Assembly (NCBI GenBank): GCA_019745155.1
Contig: JAIETM010000017.1
Span: 1-64,000, forward strand
Source of the DNA: Chitinophagaceae bacterium
GTDB taxonomy: Bacteria > Bacteroidota > Bacteroidia > Chitinophagales > Chitinophagaceae
DNA length: 64,000 nt
Direction of reading: 5' to 3'
Under the pieces are notes generated by a model that saw only the letters and a list, made by a program, of their open reading frames with translations, made no database searches and was not told where the DNA came from. Below, in pieces: positions 28,469 through 36,245 of this stretch. The position numbers and the translations under genes were made by a program. The stretch's first letter is position 1. Every line of letters starts with the position of its first letter.

Positions 28469-29089
28469 ATGTCTAAACACATTCACTCCTACTTAGCATT
28501 GGGCGATTCCTACACGATAGGTGAATCTGTTCCCTTGCATGATAGCTTTCCCTATCAGGTAGTACAATTGCTGCGTAAGCAAGGTTTTTCTTTTCATGCA
28601 CCGGAGATTGTGGCCAAGACAGGCTGGACGAGTTCAGAGTTAGCAGAACATCTATTGCACCACAATTATGAAGAGCAATATGATTTTGTGACATTATTAA
28701 TCGGTGTCAACAATCAATATCGTCGCTGGTCAATGGACGATTACAAAAACGATTTTGAATTTCTGCTGAAGAAAGCCATTCATTTAGCGCAGGACAAAAA
28801 ACACCATGTTGTGGTATTATCCATTCCTGATTGGGGTGTTACGCCTTTTGCCAAAGGAAGAGATGCAGCACAAATTGCCAAAGAAATAGATGCTTTCAAT
28901 ACAATCAATCACGATATATCACAAGCAGCAGGTGTACATTATGTAGAAATCACTAAGGGCAGCAGACACGCGAAAGAAGACAATAGCTTACTTGCTGCTG
29001 ACGGATTACATTATTCGGGAAAGGAGCACGCCAAATGGGCTGAACAAGTGGCTTTTATTTTTCAGAAAATGATTCAGGCAGGTAAATAG
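28469..29089 (+). CDS. SGNH/GDSL-family hydrolase
   Basis: 206 residues without a signal peptide. The block I nucleophile is in [14 protein letters not shown]; block III is the GxxN of [11 protein letters not shown]; block V supplies Asp and His in [14 protein letters not shown]. Members are esterases or lipases acting on acetyl esters and lipids. TACCTTTA, one base off the -7 consensus, lies 4 bases before the ATG. The last 16 bases overlap the 3' end of the convergent pyrF. Confidence 0.92.
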   Translation: MSKHIHSYLALGDSYTIGESVPLHDSFPYQVVQLLRKQGFSFHAPEIVAKTGWTSSELAEHLLHHNYEEQYDFVTLLIGVNNQYRRWSMDDYKNDFEFLLKKAIHLAQDKKHHVVVLSIPDWGVTPFAKGRDAAQIAKEIDAFNTINHDISQAAGVHYVEITKGSRHAKEDNSLLAADGLHYSGKEHAKWAEQVAFIFQKMIQAGK

Positions 29090-29928
29090 CTGCTCATCTC
29101 TACCTGATACTGCTCAGCAATCGCTTTTGCTTCAATTGCAAAGTCTTCATGCTCTGCAGCATAGATGATGGCTCTGCTTGCGTTCACTAGCAAACCACAA
29201 TCTTTATTCAAGCCATAACGACTCACATCGGCCAAGCTACCACCTTGAAAACCTACGCCGGGTACCAACAGAAAATGATCAGGAATAATTGAGCGAATAT
29301 TCTCCAGTTCAAAAGCCTTGGTAGCACCTACCACAAACATCAAGTTATCGGGTGTACCCCAATTGGCTACGCGCTCCAATACTTTTTCATACAAAGCTTT
29401 GGGCCTATTGCCACCAATGATATTGGGTACTAAGTTTTTGTCTTCTGTTTCTTCCACTAGTAATTGCTGAAAATCATTACTGCCCTTGTTGGAGGTGAGA
29501 CCTAGAACAATGGTCACTTTATCTGGATACTCTAAAAAAGGTCTTACGCTATCCTCGCCCATGTATGGCGCTACAGTAACTGCATCAAAGGGTAAAATTT
29601 CAAAGAATGTCTTGGCATATTGTGCAGAGGTGTTACCAATATCACCACGCTTGGCATCAGCAATCTTGAAATGGGTGTCCGGAATATAGTGCAGGGTTTC
29701 TTCCATAGCTTCCCAACCCTTGATGCCCATGGACTCGTAGAAAGCCGTGTTGATTTTATAGCTCACACAAGCATCTTTTGTCGCATCAATAATGGCTTTA
29801 TTGAAAGCCACTACTGCATCGGGACGATGACGCAAATGCGCCGGAATCTTTTCTATATCGGTATCCAGGCCTACGCAGAGATAACTGCGCTTCGCTTGTA
29901 TTTGTGCAACCAGTTGCTGACGGTTCAT
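29074..29928 (-). CDS. pyrF: Orotidine 5'-phosphate decarboxylase
   Basis: 284 residues, the longer type 2 form of the enzyme. Last step of UMP synthesis. N-terminal [14 protein letters not shown], the catalytic Lys/Asp motif [18 protein letters not shown], then [10 protein letters not shown] and C-terminal [10 protein letters not shown] and LLVNASRAI, which bind phosphate. It is preceded by a 280-base region holding a folded element (29983-30068) and the terminator of the upstream gene. Its 3' end overlaps the convergent SGNH gene. Confidence 0.96.
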   Translation of the reverse strand: MNRQQLVAQIQAKRSYLCVGLDTDIEKIPAHLRHRPDAVVAFNKAIIDATKDACVSYKINTAFYESMGIKGWEAMEETLHYIPDTHFKIADAKRGDIGNTSAQYAKTFFEILPFDAVTVAPYMGEDSVRPFLEYPDKVTIVLGLTSNKGSNDFQQLLVEETEDKNLVPNIIGGNRPKALYEKVLERVANWGTPDNLMFVVGATKAFELENIRSIIPDHFLLVPGVGFQGGSLADVSRYGLNKDCGLLVNASRAIIYAAEHEDFAIEAKAIAEQYQVEMSSYLPA

Positions 29929-29982
29929 GCCACGAAACTAAGATTTGCAAACGACTTGATGAATAGGCTGCTGTAACTAGCA

Positions 29983-30068
29983 CCAGAATACAGACCTGGA
30001 CTGCGCTCAGGGCTACCCTTCTGCTTAGTTTCTACAGCTATCCGTATTCTTGGCCCCGCATCAGCAGG
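29983..30068 (-). ncRNA. Folded leader RNA upstream of pyrF (candidate cis-regulatory RNA)
   Basis: Read on the minus strand, a long-range helix pairs CCAAGAATACGGA (30053-30041) with TCTGTATTCTGG (29994-29983), about 12 pairs with one bulge. Inside are three small hairpins: CTGTAG-AAA-CTA..CAG (30037-30021), GGGTAGCCC (30018-30010) and CTGAGCGCAG (30010-30001). A further hairpin CCTGC-TGAT-GCGGG lies just upstream (30068-30055). It sits between the terminator of the GH13 gene and the pyrF ATG, so it would be in the pyrF 5' leader. I do not recognise a named riboswitch class. Confidence 0.45.
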
Positions 30069-30112
30069 ATATGCCACTTGCCGCCAAAACAAACCAAAAC
30101 CGTCAAGGCTAT

Positions 30113-30147
30113 AAAAAAATGTCGCACTGCAACAGCACGACATTTTT
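30113..30147 (-). terminator. Terminator of the GH13 gene
   Basis: Stem AAAAATGTCG (30115-30124) with CGACATTTTT (30138-30147), loop of 13, followed by a run of T on the minus strand. Confidence 0.8.
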
Positions 30148-30210
30148 CTGAGGCCAATCTTTTCGCTTTTGGTTTTTTGACTTTTTGCTTTTGACTTTTC
30201 CCTTTTTACT
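30148..30210 (-). repeat. A-run-rich low-complexity trailer
   Basis: On the minus strand this is a chain of short A-runs (4-6 A) separated by GTC, GC, CC or GGG, such as AAAAGTCAAAAGCAAAAAG. It lies between the GH13 stop codon and its terminator. Non-coding in appearance. Confidence 0.55.
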
Positions 30211-31578
30211 TTAATACACATATACTTGGTAACCCCAAGCCGGCAGCGACATAGCAGTACCTGATTTCAAATCTGCGGCTTTGTCGGTAAACAGCTCCTT
30301 AGCCTTACCGTCAATCAATGCATTATTGATGGTAACAGTCTGCGCGTCCTTACTCAGGTTAAGCAATACAAACACTTTCTTACCGTCTTTCTCGCGTACA
30401 AAAGCATAAATGGCTGCATCCTTATCTGTAACAAGTTTGGTAAAGCCTGCATTCGCAGCCAAAGCTGCATTGTCTTTACGCAGATTAAGTAATTTCTGAT
30501 AGAAAGGCGCTCTGGCAAACTTGCCAAACTGAATGGTATCCTTTTCAAAGAATTCAATCTTTTTCAAGTGTGGCTCTTCTTGTCCGCTATAAATCATCGG
30601 GATGCTTCGCTTCATGGTTTGGGTTAACACAGCAAATGGCGCATGTACATCACCAGGCATCGTACCATAGTCTGCTTTGTTCCAGCTGTTCTCATCATGA
30701 TTGCTGGTGAAATAGAAACGCATGGCATTGGCAGGGAAAGTGGTATCCACCTTATTCACCACACTATCAAATGCATTCGCTGTTCTGCTACCATCGGCCA
30801 CTTTTTTCAGCATGGCAAAATCTGCCCAAGCATAGGTTGCATCAAATCCTGCGGTATGTATGCTTGCTTTATCGGCCTCAGCCAACATGAAAATATTCTT
30901 CAACTTTTTCAGTTCAGGAATGGCTTTTGCCCAGAATGCATCGGGCACTTCGCCTGCTACATCGCAACGGAAACCATCAATATCCGTTTCACGAATCCAG
31001 TATTGCATTTGTGCAATCATGGTATCAGCTAAAGCCGGATTGTTGTAATTGAGTTTACGCGTATCTGTCCAATCAAATTGGTAAGCTGCTTTCTTAGTCA
31101 CACTATCAATCACATAAAAATCAGGATGCTTCTCTAACCAATAGTGATCTGCACCAGTGTGGTTGGGCACCCAGTCGATAATCACTTTCAAACCAAGATC
31201 ATGCGCTTTCTTCACCAAGGCTTTCCAATCATCCAATGTGCCGTATTCAGGATTGATAGCGGTATAATCACTCACAGCATAATAACTGCCGAGTGTACCT
31301 TTTCTATCTACTTTACTGATGGGATTAATGGGCATGAACCACAAAGTCTGCACACCCATTTCCTTCAGACGATCTAAATGTTTGCTGAAAGCAGCGAATG
31401 TGCCTTCAGGTGTATACTGACGAATATTCACTTCGTACACATTGCCCTGTAGTATCCACGCTGGATGACCATCTGTAACAACAGTATCGAGATTAGGTGC
31501 TTCCGTCTTGCCTGAATTGCAAGAAACAGCCCATACACTTGTTACTGCCAAGAGCAGCAACCATGAAAGTTTACGCAT
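30211..31578 (-). CDS. GH13 alpha-amylase-family lipoprotein
   Basis: 455 residues with lipobox Cys20 (WAVSCNSG). A GH13 (beta/alpha)8 barrel: YEVNIRQYTPEGTF, LWFMPINPI, the conserved region I VIIDWVPNHTG, nucleophile Asp in GFRCDVAGEVP (about 205), acid/base Glu in FMLAEADK (about 233) and the transition-state Asp in TSNHDENSW (about 294). A small C-terminal beta domain follows. Likely surface- or periplasm-anchored and active on alpha-glucans or short maltodextrins. Not next to the SusCD genes. Confidence 0.95.
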   Translation of the reverse strand: MRKLSWLLLLAVTSVWAVSCNSGKTEAPNLDTVVTDGHPAWILQGNVYEVNIRQYTPEGTFAAFSKHLDRLKEMGVQTLWFMPINPISKVDRKGTLGSYYAVSDYTAINPEYGTLDDWKALVKKAHDLGLKVIIDWVPNHTGADHYWLEKHPDFYVIDSVTKKAAYQFDWTDTRKLNYNNPALADTMIAQMQYWIRETDIDGFRCDVAGEVPDAFWAKAIPELKKLKNIFMLAEADKASIHTAGFDATYAWADFAMLKKVADGSRTANAFDSVVNKVDTTFPANAMRFYFTSNHDENSWNKADYGTMPGDVHAPFAVLTQTMKRSIPMIYSGQEEPHLKKIEFFEKDTIQFGKFARAPFYQKLLNLRKDNAALAANAGFTKLVTDKDAAIYAFVREKDGKKVFVLLNLSKDAQTVTINNALIDGKAKELFTDKAADLKSGTAMSLPAWGYQVYVY

Positions 31579-31662
31579 AATGATAATTTGAGCCTACAAA
31601 TTAGCACAAAACAGGCAGTAAAAGAACTGAGCAAAATCAGGCCACAATTGCTATTGAACACC

Positions 31663-31670
31663 TTTCTTTG
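31663..31670 (+). promoter_or_regulatory. Possible -7 box (TTTCTTTG) for kynA
   Basis: TTTCTTTG, one base off TAnnTTTG, ends 16 bases before the kynA ATG, the same geometry as at kynU. Both continue with CAG. Confidence 0.4.
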
Positions 31671-31686
31671 CAGCAAAGCCTGCCGT

Positions 31687-32772
31687 ATGGATAAGAAGCC
31701 CATGTATTATGCAGATTACCTGCATTTGGATAAAGTATTGGATAGTCAGTACCCTGTGAGTTTTGAAGCAGGCAATACGCCTGCACATGATGAAATGCTG
31801 TTTATCTCTATCCATCAGGCCTATGAAATCTGGTTTAAGCAAATTTTGTTTGAATTGGATTACTGTGAGCGCATCTTCAACCAATCTCATATCAACGACA
31901 ATTCTGAGGACCTGAACTTGGTGCGTCACCGACTGCAACGCATAACGCGGATTCTTGCTTTATTGAACCAGCAAGTGCATATTCTGGATACCATGACGCC
32001 GCTCGACTTTCTGGAATTCAGAAACCTGCTCACGCCTTCTTCTGGTTTTCAGAGCATGCAGTTCAGATTAATTGAAGCAAGACTTGGGTTGCAATTACAA
32101 AAGCGCCACCATGCAGACTATTACAAGCGCACGAATGAAGGCGGCTTTACGCAGCACGATTATCAAACCATTACGAATACAGAAGAGCAACCAACTCTCT
32201 TACAATTGGTGAACAATTGGTTGGAGCGCATGCCTTTCTTTGATGAAACATTCTGGCAAGGCTATGCTTCTGATACGCCCACTTCTTTTGTGCAGCATCC
32301 TTTCTGGAATGATTACCGCCATCGTTATTTCAGCGGATTAACAGAACGCGAGCAAGGCAAGATTGATGATTTTGATTTTGTTTTTTTTGAAGCCAATCAG
32401 GCCAATCTGTCTGAAGAGCAACAACAAATCCTGCGTAGTCAGTTTACACCCAAAGCCCTGCGTGCAGCTTTGTTTATTATGCTGTACAGAGATTTTCCGG
32501 TTTTCCAAACCTCTTACCAGATTTTAGATGCATTGATTGAAATAGACCATATGCTGAGCAACTGGCGACATAAGCATTTAATTATGGTGCGAAGAATGAT
32601 TGGTATGCGCGTAGGCACGGGTAATACCAGCGGTGCCGGCTATTTAGAAGGTGCTTTGAGTAAGCATTATATCTATAAGGATCTTTCAGGATTATCCACC
32701 TACCTCATTGAAAGAAGAAGATTACCACAATTGCCTGAAGCATTGATTAGAAGTTTGGGGTTTGGATTCTAG
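31687..32772 (+). CDS. kynA: Tryptophan 2,3-dioxygenase
   Basis: 361 residues from the ATG at 31687 (MDKKPMYYADYL). Heme enzyme that opens the indole ring of tryptophan to N-formylkynurenine. Signs: HDEMLFISIHQAYEIWFKQILFELD, TMTPLDFLEFRNLLTPSSGFQS, and near the end WRHKHLIMVRRMIGMRVGTGNTSG, in which His297 aligns with the heme ligand. I placed the start after a longer in-frame extension to 31588, which contains the -7-like box and has no family resemblance. Directly followed by the REP-like cluster. Confidence 0.96.
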   Translation: MDKKPMYYADYLHLDKVLDSQYPVSFEAGNTPAHDEMLFISIHQAYEIWFKQILFELDYCERIFNQSHINDNSEDLNLVRHRLQRITRILALLNQQVHILDTMTPLDFLEFRNLLTPSSGFQSMQFRLIEARLGLQLQKRHHADYYKRTNEGGFTQHDYQTITNTEEQPTLLQLVNNWLERMPFFDETFWQGYASDTPTSFVQHPFWNDYRHRYFSGLTEREQGKIDDFDFVFFEANQANLSEEQQQILRSQFTPKALRAALFIMLYRDFPVFQTSYQILDALIEIDHMLSNWRHKHLIMVRRMIGMRVGTGNTSGAGYLEGALSKHYIYKDLSGLSTYLIERRRLPQLPEALIRSLGFGF

Positions 32773-32888
32773 CCCCTGTTGGTCGCCCGACCAACAGGCA
32801 TCAATCAAAAACAGTTACTTGCTGGTCAGGCGACCAACAGGGAATCATTTAACCAACTTATTTGCTAGTCAGGCGACCAGCAGGGGCT
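32771..32888. repeat. REP-like palindrome cluster 1
   Basis: Four half-units of a GC-rich palindrome. The first unit is CCTGTTGGTCG-CC-CGACCAACAGG (32775-32798). Two further units (around 32819-32842 and 32861-32884) follow in varied form. The outer arms, AGCCCCTGTTGGTCGCC (32771-32787) and GGCGACCAGCAGGGGCT (32872-32888), are inverted copies with one difference. It begins at the kynA stop codon. A 66-base version recurs at 34699 and a degraded one at 36091. Confidence 0.8.
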
Positions 32889-32920
32889 AACAAAAAAGAC
32901 TAAAAGGAATCCTCTTTTAT

Positions 32921-33112
32921 CTATATCTCCTGTAAAGGATTATAGACATTAATAGTACCTGCTTGTTTATTAAAAAAGTCGCTACAATTATTACAATAAT
33001 TTTTGTTGATTAAACAACTATTCTTATTTTCATTAAGAATATTCAAGTAACCCCACTTTGAAATTTTATTGATATCACGTGAATCTGCTTCACTGTTGGC
33101 ATATTTATTAAT
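32921..33112 (-). pseudogene. Start-less coding remnant (63 codons)
   Basis: On the minus strand 63 sense codons run into TAG, with coding-like composition (Asn/Lys-rich, with WGYLNILNENK, CNNCSDFF and INVYNPLQEI). A TAA precedes it in frame and there is no ATG or GTG. It looks like the 3' part of a lost AT-rich gene. I do not recognise the family. The alternative is a chance open frame in AT-rich DNA. Confidence 0.35.
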
Positions 33113-33130
33113 TTAAATAACCAACAACAA

Positions 33131-33361
33131 ATGAAGCATTATTTAAAATCATCCTATTACTTTCTTTTGCTTGAACTATCGATCTTGTGTTAAAATGATT
33201 CCCACAACTGAGGGCAAATTGATATAATATACACTATCAAATCAGAAGACTACAACATGGGGGCTTCGCAAGTTCAATTTTCTGATCCTGTTGAGCCAAT
33301 TACATTAGGTACAGTATATCAAATCACATCTATGAATTTTAAAAGAAAAGTAGTTCAATGA
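33131..33361 (+). pseudogene. Broken small lipoprotein-like gene with two in-frame stops
   Basis: One reading frame of 76 codons starts at ATG 33131 with a signal-like stretch (MKHYLKSSYYFLLLELSILC), then meets TAA at 33191 and TGA at 33209, and continues with protein-like sequence (SDPVEPITLGTVYQITSMNF) to TGA at 33359-33361. That TGA overlaps the next start as ATGA. The two stops suggest decay. The 34-codon tail from ATG 33257 could still be translated and coupled to the next gene. Confidence 0.4.
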
Positions 33362-34017
33362 TGAAAAAAATTACAGTATCAATCTTTATTATTTTAGGTT
33401 TCTGCGCTAATGCGCAGAAACCCCCTTTAGAAATATCCTTCTACTCATCATATTTAACTAACAATCATAAGGTAGAGGAATATTATGGCAAGCCAGTTGG
33501 TATTTACAAAGAGTTGCGACTGACAAAACAAATTACAAAGCATTTGAAAATTGGCATTTTCATAGCCCATCAAAGGCATCAAGCCATTGAACACCTTATT
33601 TTACCTTATCAGCCACCAGCTACACCCACATTAATTGACCATACCATTGATCGAGATTATTTACCCTTAGGTTTAATGACTGAACTAAACCTAACATCCT
33701 TTTTCACAAATCATTTAAAAATATTTAAATCAGAGAACAATAAGTGGGGAATTTACACTAGTGTTCAGTTTATATATCTGCATGGCAGAGATACTTATAA
33801 CAGAACCCTTTCTGGAAATTATTTGTATAGGTTCGCTTACGCTGACCCCTCTAACCGTTTACTTTTCTCTTATCCTTTTGCAAACTATGGACGTAAGTAT
33901 CTTGGATATTTTTTTGGCATACGACACCAGACATCAAAAAGGCTATCTTTCGCTATAGAAGCAGGTTCTGGTGCTTTAATGTATGCTCAAGCTGGAGCAT
34001 CACTTAAAATTAATTAA
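33358..34017 (+). CDS. Secreted outer-membrane-like protein, paralog A
   Basis: 219 residues with a signal peptide ending in CANAQ. I do not recognise a named family. The mature part has alternating amphipathic strands and ends in a pattern (SGALMYAQAGASLKIN) like a small beta-barrel or lipocalin-like protein. It is clearly related to the next gene: both have YKELR, PLG followed by a TSFF segment, YGR-YxG-FG, and EAGxGALMxAQ. Codons are AT-richer than in the flanking housekeeping genes. Lies between REP-like clusters 1 and 2, which suggests acquired cargo. Confidence 0.7.
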   Translation: MMKKITVSIFIILGFCANAQKPPLEISFYSSYLTNNHKVEEYYGKPVGIYKELRLTKQITKHLKIGIFIAHQRHQAIEHLILPYQPPATPTLIDHTIDRDYLPLGLMTELNLTSFFTNHLKIFKSENNKWGIYTSVQFIYLHGRDTYNRTLSGNYLYRFAYADPSNRLLFSYPFANYGRKYLGYFFGIRHQTSKRLSFAIEAGSGALMYAQAGASLKIN

Positions 34018-34036
34018 TCTACTAATGGATCCTATA

Positions 34037-34693
34037 ATGAAACCATTGAAATATTTTATACTACCCTTTACGCTTTTTTTATCTATTACATCTTCTAAAG
34101 CTCAACTTAAAGGATTAGAGGTTCACTTATTAGGCTCACCATTTTTTACTTCAAATAGAACTGATAAAGCTAATTCCTCAGAATTACTGTATAAAGAATT
34201 ACGTATTCAATCCAAATTTGGACAATATTTATCATTAGGCCTATTTGTTGGACACCAGATAAGGAATAAAGGAGAGTATCTTATAACTTATGTAGATGTG
34301 CCTGGGACTTTCATTTATCAAGAAGGTCTATCTAAGATTAAAAGGACGTATATACCACTAGGCATTTTCGCTGAAATAGATTTTACCAGTTTTTTTTGTG
34401 ATGAGTTAAAAATATTAAAAAGAAAAGAACGATGGAAAATCTATAATAATATTCAATTAGTACATCTAACAGGTAATAATGAATATTTTAGAACAAATCC
34501 TAACGGTTTGTATATCCTAGGATTTCATAAGTTCGAGAAAGATTATGGGCGTTCTTACATTGGATTTATGTTTGGTGCAAGAAGGTATATTAATGAAAAA
34601 AGAAGTTTTTCTGTCTGTCTAGAAGCAGGCAAGGGAGCTTTAATGAATGCTCAACTTGGATTAGGCTTACATTTCACTAGGCAACGACAATAA
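34037..34693 (+). CDS. Secreted outer-membrane-like protein, paralog B
   Basis: 218 residues from the ATG at 34037 (the ATG at 34025 is also possible), with a signal peptide ending in SKAQ. A diverged tandem copy of the preceding gene: aligned blocks are LYKELRI, SLGLFVGHQ, YIPLGIFAEIDFTSFF, YGRSYIGFMFGAR and LEAGKGALMNAQLG. Function unknown; the conserved Gly/aromatic strands fit a small outer-membrane barrel. The gap to gene A is 19 bases, so one transcript is likely. REP-like cluster 2 begins 5 bases after its stop. Confidence 0.7.
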   Translation: MKPLKYFILPFTLFLSITSSKAQLKGLEVHLLGSPFFTSNRTDKANSSELLYKELRIQSKFGQYLSLGLFVGHQIRNKGEYLITYVDVPGTFIYQEGLSKIKRTYIPLGIFAEIDFTSFFCDELKILKRKERWKIYNNIQLVHLTGNNEYFRTNPNGLYILGFHKFEKDYGRSYIGFMFGARRYINEKRSFSVCLEAGKGALMNAQLGLGLHFTRQRQ

Positions 34694-34698
34694 CCTTT

Positions 34699-34767
34699 GC
34701 CCCTGTTGGTCGCCCGACCAACAGGCATTAACCGAAAACATTTACTTGCTGGTCGGGCGACCAGCAA
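34699..34767. repeat. REP-like palindrome cluster 2
   Basis: Two hairpins: CCTGTTGGTCG-CC-CGACCAACAGG (34702-34725) and the perfect TTGCTGGTCG-GG-CGACCAGCAA (34746-34767). The whole matches 32773-32842 with only scattered differences, including the spacer. It lies between converging genes and may also serve as a terminator. Confidence 0.8.
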
Positions 34768-34775
34768 TGGCAATC

Positions 34776-36050
34776 CTAATTCAGTTTTATAGCAAGTATT
34801 TTCGCCAACTCATCTGCCTTGGGATCAATAGCTAGTATAGTACCGTCCCTGTCTACCAGCACCATCATACCTACCCCATTGTTAATACCATAAGTTTTCC
34901 AAATACCCAATTGATCATTGAGATCAAATAAGTGAGGCCATGAAAATTTTTCTTTAGTCAGTCTTTCTTTAAGTGCATTTAAATTTTCAAACTCTCTGGC
35001 AATACCCACCACTTCAAACCCCTTGGTACGATATTGCTCATATATAGGCACAACTAATCTACTTTTAGCGATACATGGACCACACCACGATCCCCAGAAA
35101 TCAATAAGCGCAATTTTATTCCTGATTAGATTTGATAGCATGGCTGAATCACCTAGTACATAAGGTGCTTTCAGATCGGCAAACTTATTACCTACACGTA
35201 TAGCACGAAGACCTTCTAATTGTACTTTACTATTCTTTGTATATATGTGGTCTGGATATTTCTCCGCATAGATGGGGAAAACTTCTTCTACAAGCTTTGG
35301 TAGAAGCGGGTTTGCTTTCATTTGGGTTTCCACATCAAAATACAAGAGGTAGTAAGCAACAAGAGAGATGTTATTTTTTATATAGTTATACTTCCAGCTA
35401 ACCTCTTCTTTGATTAATGAATCGTAAGGAAATACAAAAAGCGACTTTGCAATTTCTGTGTAACATGCGTATGTTTTTTGTAGCTCATCCATTTTTTGAT
35501 AAATCGGCACCTTCTCATCTTGATCATCTGATTTGATTGCTCTGAGCTTTAAAAGAAGGCTTTTATACTCATCACTATCATAGACATCATTCTTTAGCAA
35601 GCTATCTCTCAACCTAAAAAGTTGGCTTTTTTTATCTGAAAATTGCTTTTCAATATTTGACAAATATTCAGCATAAAGACTATTTAAGCGACCGCCTATA
35701 ACAATATTCTTTTTATACTCATTTTTAGGGTATAGCGTAAAATTAATTTCCCCTTTTTCAGAAAAAAAACGAACTGGTATCCATGAACCCTGCTCCAATT
35801 CATCTTCGAAAATCAGCTCATATGCTTCAGATTGCTTAAAATTAAAGCTAAACTTGAATGCACCATTTCTGATAGGCAGTTTCAGTGGGTTGTTCATAAA
35901 CAGCTTTATGCCATCCGTGGATCGCCTCAACAATATCACTTTACTATCTCTATTGATAATCTTGCCTTTGAGAGTACAAACATTTTGTGCTATTGATAGC
36001 CCAGCGGATAATAAAGTAATCAGGATTAAAAAGAGACTTCTCATCAGCAA
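34776..36050 (-). CDS. TlpA-like thioredoxin-fold protein with DUF4369-like N-terminus
   Basis: 424 residues with a signal peptide ending in SIAQ (start at 36050, or MRSLF at 36044). Residues about 22-115 resemble DUF4369 (CTLKGKIINRD, NGAFKFSF); a helical linker follows; the last 140 residues are a TlpA/ResA thioredoxin domain with the redox site WCGPC in IDFWGSWCGPCIAKS. Such proteins reduce periplasmic disulfides. Odd point: the cis-proline before the LVDRDG strand is replaced by glycine (NGVGMMVLVD). It lies between REP-like clusters 2 and 3. Confidence 0.85.
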   Translation of the reverse strand: MLMRSLFLILITLLSAGLSIAQNVCTLKGKIINRDSKVILLRRSTDGIKLFMNNPLKLPIRNGAFKFSFNFKQSEAYELIFEDELEQGSWIPVRFFSEKGEINFTLYPKNEYKKNIVIGGRLNSLYAEYLSNIEKQFSDKKSQLFRLRDSLLKNDVYDSDEYKSLLLKLRAIKSDDQDEKVPIYQKMDELQKTYACYTEIAKSLFVFPYDSLIKEEVSWKYNYIKNNISLVAYYLLYFDVETQMKANPLLPKLVEEVFPIYAEKYPDHIYTKNSKVQLEGLRAIRVGNKFADLKAPYVLGDSAMLSNLIRNKIALIDFWGSWCGPCIAKSRLVVPIYEQYRTKGFEVVGIAREFENLNALKERLTKEKFSWPHLFDLNDQLGIWKTYGINNGVGMMVLVDRDGTILAIDPKADELAKILAIKLN

Positions 36051-36090
36051 TTATTTGGATAAATGTAGTAAAACGGTAAATAACCATATT

Positions 36091-36120
36091 AGCGCCTGTT
36101 AGTCGGCGACGAGCAAGGGC
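36091..36120. repeat. Degraded REP-like element 3
   Basis: AGCGCCTGTTAGTCG followed by GCGACGAGCAAGGGC keeps the outer arms of the repeat family with several substitutions and no internal spacer. It lies between the TlpA-like and M16 genes, which are divergent. Confidence 0.5.
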
Positions 36121-36185
36121 ATTGTTCTTAACAATTCCACAACATTCAGGAATAATTTTCCAGTCCGCCGAACAAGGTCTGGAAC

Positions 36186-36193
36186 TATATTTG
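36186..36193 (+). promoter_or_regulatory. Promoter -7 box (TATATTTG) for the M16 peptidase
   Basis: TATATTTG matches TAnnTTTG, 52 bases before the ATG at 36246. No TTG at the expected -33 spacing. Confidence 0.45.
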
Positions 36194-36245
36194 TGCACTC
36201 CCCCAATGGAATAGTGACCTATTCAAACCTAGCAAACAAAAACGT

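Noticed and set aside
29925-30221. A 98-residue minus-strand protein between the GH13 gene and pyrF
   Set aside because: It runs through the A-run trailer, the GH13 terminator and the folded leader; its composition does not look coding.
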